64,000 nucleotides of DNA. It comes from Eonycteris spelaea. Taxonomy: Eukaryota; Chordata; Mammalia; Chiroptera; Pteropodidae. This document shows, one piece after another, positions 59,513 to 64,000 of this stretch (position 1 is its first letter; each line of letters begins with the position of its first letter). The stretch lies in assembly GCA_003508835.1 (NCBI GenBank), contig PUFA01000022.1:8928001-8992000 (forward strand), given 5' to 3'. The translations under genes and the position numbers were made by a program. A model generated the notes under the pieces. That model worked only from the letters and a program-made list of their open reading frames with translations. It was not told where the DNA came from and did no database searches.

Positions 59513-60904
59513 TTAACAATGTATTATAACACATCTTACGTTTATTCGGATTTTTTTTTTTTTAGAGCCTTTCATCTCTTAATACTTATGTAATTCTGTG
59601 TCCTGTATACCTGGGTTAAGATTTTGTAACGGCGATGCCTTCCTTTGCCAAGAGCCAATTTAGTACATCACACACTTTGGACTTTCCCTCTTTTTATTTT
59701 GCCACCTCCGTTTCTGCCGAAGGACACATTCGTGAACACAAATGACATACAAGTTGATCAATACTTTTAAAAATGAGAGACAGTTTCTCTTTCAAACTGG
59801 CAATTACTTCATCATACTGAAAAGTGTATTCTGCTTGTGCTCAAGTTAGCGTATTGCTGTTTCAGACATTTGGATGACCCTTCTAGATTATAAATAACTA
59901 CATTTTGCTCGGAGAGTTTTGGACTAATTTAAAAAGGACAGATTGAGCAGTAGAAAGAATATGTTCAATGTGGCTTTCTTTAATTAGCGAAAGTGATCAT
60001 CCAAAATGTGATTCGAAGCCAGGGTCTTAAACACTATTTAGATTATTGGCGTTTGTTAGATTGAGATAGATACACTTTCAAAAACAAGGATGTTAAACTG
60101 GTAACTGAAGACTCTAAACTCTAGGTTGTTCTTTAGAAAGGGTGAACTTGACAGTCATATTCAGGTTTTTCTCCCTCAGTTATATAGGGATTTGGCACAT
60201 TGTGAAATAACTATTACAATGGCTAGCACCTTATAACTTAGTGTTTTTTCTTGAAGAAATTTCCAAGAGGAACGTTTCGTTTGGGATCGGAGAAGTAAAA
60301 GAAACCCAGTTGGTGTCTCCATGTCTCACATTACCTCAAAGCCCCTCAGAGGCAGAGTGAACCTACTGGTCCGTCTCTGGGAACGCAGATAGCCTGTGTA
60401 ATGCAGATGCAGACAGCTGTGCTGTTACCTGAGGGGAGAATGGTCAGGTCAGACAGAGCATCTGGAATGTTAGGCCTTTGGCATAGAAAGGTGCTTAATA
60501 ATGAACTTTCTAAGAAGTCCTCTGAAACCTGGTTTTACAGATGAAGAAAGTAAAGGATTTATGGTCCTAAAACTATTGAAGATACACAAAATCTAGGCAG
60601 TTTCTTGTTTCGTGCACTTTAGCTTCAGCTACTTGTTAAAGCATTCATTCACTGGTTGCTTGATCACACATTCATTCCAGAAGTCTTTACATGTTTCACA
60701 CGTTGTAATTGCTTTATTAAAGCAGGTAAAACAATGTGAGCCTTAGTCTGCCTTTAAGGGCCTTCTTGTAAAAGATGAGATTTGTGAAAAGGAATGACTG
60801 TTTCATTAGACTTAACACCTTTTAGTCACTCAGTTAATGGCTTGCAAATGGCCCTCGGGTATGAGAGAGAAAGTTCCTTTCAGCAAAGGTAATCTTTTTA
60901 GGCT

Positions 60905-61060
60905 CAAGAAGTGGGTAGCATTTGAGCTGGGCCTTGAAGCATGGTTAGGATTGAAAGAGATAAACTTTTTTTTCTGGAAAAGCCAGGTGCAAGGAGGGGC
61001 AGGCATGGGCATGGGTGCAGCAGGGTGGGAGAAAGCGTGCCTTGGGGAAGGGTTCCTAAC
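60905..61060 (+). mobile_element. Ancient interspersed repeat, unnamed (same type as 25,711)
   Basis: CATTTGAGCTGGGCCTTGAA followed by GGTGCAAGGAGGGGCAGGCA looks like the same old repeat. It lies in NOCT intron 1. Confidence 0.4.
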
Positions 61061-61254
61061 AGAGCCCCAGAGCCAGCATTGATGCTTCTAAAACAGGCGG
61101 TGCATGGAGCCTACTGTAGGTCTGCTAAACATGGTCCTTATGGGGGGCCTCAGATTCCACAGTGCTAAAAAAATAATAATAAAAACTCCAGGTGATTCTT
61201 CCATGCCCCAAAGTTTAGCCATCTGGAAAGAGCAGCCTTCCTTCCAGAGTCATT

Positions 61255-61271
61255 GGGGGCGGGGGGGGGGG
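61255..61271 (+). repeat. G-run in NOCT intron 1
   Basis: Five G's, one C and eleven G's in a row. Confidence 0.95.
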
Positions 61272-62194
61272 ATGACAGAGGGGAGTAATAAGCCCCAACA
61301 CTTGACCCCATTTGATAGTTTCTTCCTAACTCATGCCCCTTGGCTATAAGAGGTCACTGAAAAGATGAATACAGTTCCTTTGGAGTCATCAAATGTTAGG
61401 TCATTAGAATTTAAAGGGGACCTTGGACATGAGCTCAGTGTTTTGCTGCCTTTTCTCGACAAAAGACAGCAGCCTCCATAAAGCAGCAGCCATTGCCACG
61501 GTTATGGTCCTGGATGAAGTGCAGTCGGGAGTTATCTGTGGGTTTATAAGTGCTGTCTCCCTGATCTCTCCTCAGATAATGGAGAGTCGGCTTTGCTTTT
61601 TTTTTCTTAGTACAATTTTAAGAGCAAATACCAGCTCATTAGAGGAAGTAGCTTTATTTGGGATGTCCCTTAACTCTGAGTAAACTGCTTGGGAGACAGA
61701 AGAATGAGAAAGCTTGTAATTATGAAGCTTCTGCAGAAATAAATCGCTTTCCTTGTGGGAGAAGTGAGGTGCCATTTTCCTGTAGCATTCACTGGTGAGA
61801 GCTGAAACACAGTGAATTATTGGGAGCTTCAGAGTCAATAACCATGGCTCCAGAATCACTTCAGCACACTTAAATATAAACGTCTGCAAATCACATAACC
61901 TGCTTGCTGTCTCAACGCTGGACTCTACCTAGAAGAAAATAAGAAATGTGATACTAATTGAGCCCCAAATTTTATTGAACCCAGTACACTGAAATGGCCA
62001 GAAAGCACATCATGTCTCTTGACTAATTGCTGCAAGAACTGATGAGACAGAGAAATCGGTTCAGCTGGATTTGGGGGAAAAAACTACTTTGGGTAAAAGG
62101 AGGGAGCCATGCTGGAGGGAAGACCACACAGCGCACTGGAGGAAGGTGGCAGGTGTGGGAGCAGAGAGGAGGGCTGTCCGGAAAAAAGATGCTT

Positions 62195-62340
62195 CCAGAC
62201 TCACCTGGGGCGCTTCTGAAAATGCAGATTTCTGCTCCTTCACCCTCTACTGAATTGTGTTTCCTGAGGAGCCTGGTTAACTCCTGCATCCCGGGTGCTG
62301 CTCTCCGGAAAGCTTGGGGAGTGTTTCATAAGCTCTGCTC
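62195..62340 (+). mobile_element. hAT-Charlie (MER20-like) fragment
   Basis: TCACCTGGGGCGCTTCTGAA, AATGCAGATTTCTGCTCCTT and CTACTGAATTGTGTTTCCTG resemble the interior of MER20/MER58 elements. Confidence 0.5.
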
Positions 62341-64000
62341 CTCCTTTCTCCGGGGTCCTTATTTCTGCAAAGGTTGAGAAAACTGGGAGAGGATTCTGGG
62401 AAAGTGATCAGATCTTTGCGCTTGGGGCCCGAGGCCATTCGCGAGACCCCTGAGCAAGAACATCCAAACCGAAGCAGGCTTTGAGAAAGGGAGCGGATCG
62501 GTGTGTTTCTGAAAGTTCACTGAGAAAGCACTTGAGACTGACTTTGTCATAGAAGCGAATTGGTCTGGTCTACAACTGATAGAGTGAGTCGGCGGGTAAA
62601 TATAACGCCCTGTCTGTCGGTTTCCACGTTGTCTGCTGAGAGAGAAGCAAGGGAGGCTATCATTCTGGTGTCTGGGAGAAGGAGGATGGAGACTCAGCAC
62701 CTGTATTTGAATCTACAGGACCTTGATACCCACTTGAATGGTTATCGTACTCGAACGAATAGGAACTCGAAGGGTGGTATGCATGAGTGATGAGCTCCAG
62801 GGTAAACCCCCTTCTACTTTCACGAACGGCAGCTAAAGTATTTTGGATTTATTTTTAGAATAGGGAGAAAACAGCCTTCCCGCAGGAAGGAGTAAGACCT
62901 CAAGGAGAAAATCTTAGCTAGCTGCCCTCTTCTGTCTACGTGGCCTCAAGCAACACTTGAACACACTGGTCACCACGATTCGGTGCCAGGGATGTGGGCA
63001 GGAGTGCCCGGGGGAAAGAGAGCTGAAGAAAATTATTACCATCAGATTTGCAATGTTTCTATAAAATATTTTTCTCCTTCCACTACCAAAAAAAAATGCC
63101 TGGGCTACACTCGTATCTTTTGAATTTCAATATCTGCCGTTGAAGCCTGAGCATGTGGTGACAGCCACTTGCTGGCAGCACAGGGGGACAGCCAGTGAGA
63201 ACACTCGTTTTTAACTAGATGCTTAGTGAGAAGCCTGCTAGAATTTGTTTACTCATGGATTCCCATGCCCCCACAAGTTAGGGACTGCTGTCGGAGTACG
63301 AGGGATTGTGCACAAAGGAACATTTTAAAGCCATTTTTGTTCCCTCTTCAGAATTGGAGCAGTATGAGAAGTCCATGAACATAAGTGCTTAAAGGTCACA
63401 GGCAGCCAAAACCATGGCAAAGAATCAGCGCAGTGGGGTGTCTGGGAAGTCCCTTAGGCTTGCCGTGGCCTCTCCCCGTCTTCCTGTCCCTTTTCCTTCC
63501 CCTGGCTCTTCACACTTCCAGTACTTGGGCACGTCCATGTGCCAGTCTGCAAATATGCTTGTGACTCGCAATACCTCATCTAGTACCGGGTACAAAAGGA
63601 ATTACTTTGCAGATCGTGATGATACCTTGGGTATAATAGCTTTCTATTTTTTTTTTTTTTCTGTTTGACTTTCATGGATTTTAACTATCTTTGAGAGGCT
63701 GCTGAAGGAAGATGTGCCTCTTTCAAATTTTTTAGGCCACATAGATTTGCTGAGATGTATTCTAGAATTAATTTCTCTTTCATGATGATTTTTTAATTAC
63801 AAAACTAACACATGCCCATTAATAAAAATCTTCCCTCAGAACTTGAAATGTCTTTGTATGTATTGAGTATCTCTAGAAGCTTGTAGGATTTTTCATAGTC
63901 TTGGTGTTCAAAAGGTCCATTAGGACAAATGTCTCAGCCTCAGGCGAGCCCATTCAACCTGAAGACAGACCGTTTCTTTAGCTCGGGAAAAATTCCTATC

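Larger units (their letters stand above)
58990..64000 (+). other. NOCT: NOCT intron 1, 5' part (runs off the window)
   Basis: The intron starts with GTGAGT at 58,990. I found no sequence resembling nocturnin exon 2 before the window ends. This agrees with the long first intron of mammalian NOCT. The segment holds an antisense retrocopy fragment, old repeat pieces, a G-run and several T-runs. It is otherwise unremarkable mixed-composition DNA. Confidence 0.8.

Noticed and set aside
63414..63668. Open frame in NOCT intron 1 as exon 2
   Set aside because: The peptide does not resemble the nocturnin sequence that follows exon 1.
1..64000. CRISPR array, phage, operon or other prokaryotic system
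   Set aside because: No regularly spaced repeats, dense genes or prokaryotic signals. The repeats and splice site are mammalian.

Overview
The window looks like mammalian nuclear DNA that is mostly intergenic and full of repeats, with one recognisable gene start near its right end. The interspersed repeats (MIR, L2, MaLR LTRs, Tigger, and L1 3' ends ending in the ACACCTGAAACTAATA-type sequence common in laurasiatherian mammals) place it in a placental mammal. Three 5S rRNA-derived retroposons are present, and one is joined to a tRNA-Val-like head. 5S-derived and hybrid tRNA/5S SINEs are known from fruit bats (the MEG families of Pteropodidae). I saw none of the abundant young SINEs of cow, pig, dog, horse or vesper bats. 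A megabat is therefore my best guess for the source, as an inference and not a proof.

Layout. Positions 1-10,600 are unique-looking, moderately GC-rich intergenic DNA with old L1 and MIR pieces and small CpG-rich patches. From 10,600 to 32,950 the sequence is AT-rich, with old L1 fragments on both strands, a TGA microsatellite, a pair of inverted 5S-derived retroposons (26.4-26.86 kb) and an LTR. From 32,950 to 40,000 there is a MaLR LTR, an isolated CpG-rich island (about 34.55-34.87 kb) and a run of same-strand MIR elements. From 40,000 to 55,300 there is more L1, a third 5S-derived element and several endogenous-retrovirus LTRs. Two of those LTRs have perfect 4-bp target-site duplications, one nested in L1 and one nested in a MaLR LTR. 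From 55,300 to 58,190 there are L2, Tigger and MIR remnants.

The gene. A CpG island at about 58,190-59,060 contains the first coding exon of nocturnin (NOCT, also called CCRN4L) on the + strand: ATG at 58,809 and splice donor at 58,990. It encodes 60 complete residues of the arginine-rich N-terminus. The remaining 5 kb is the start of intron 1. The catalytic exons lie beyond the window. A canonical CACGTG E-box about 0.5 kb upstream of the ATG fits the known circadian control of this gene.

No other protein-coding gene could be supported. The many other open frames are short, lack recognisable domains and mostly overlap repeats or GC-rich DNA. I found no operon, CRISPR array, phage or novel multi-gene system. 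The most interesting items are the hybrid tRNA-Val/5S retroposon with its inverted 5S partner, the LTR family with clean duplications, and the orphan CpG island.
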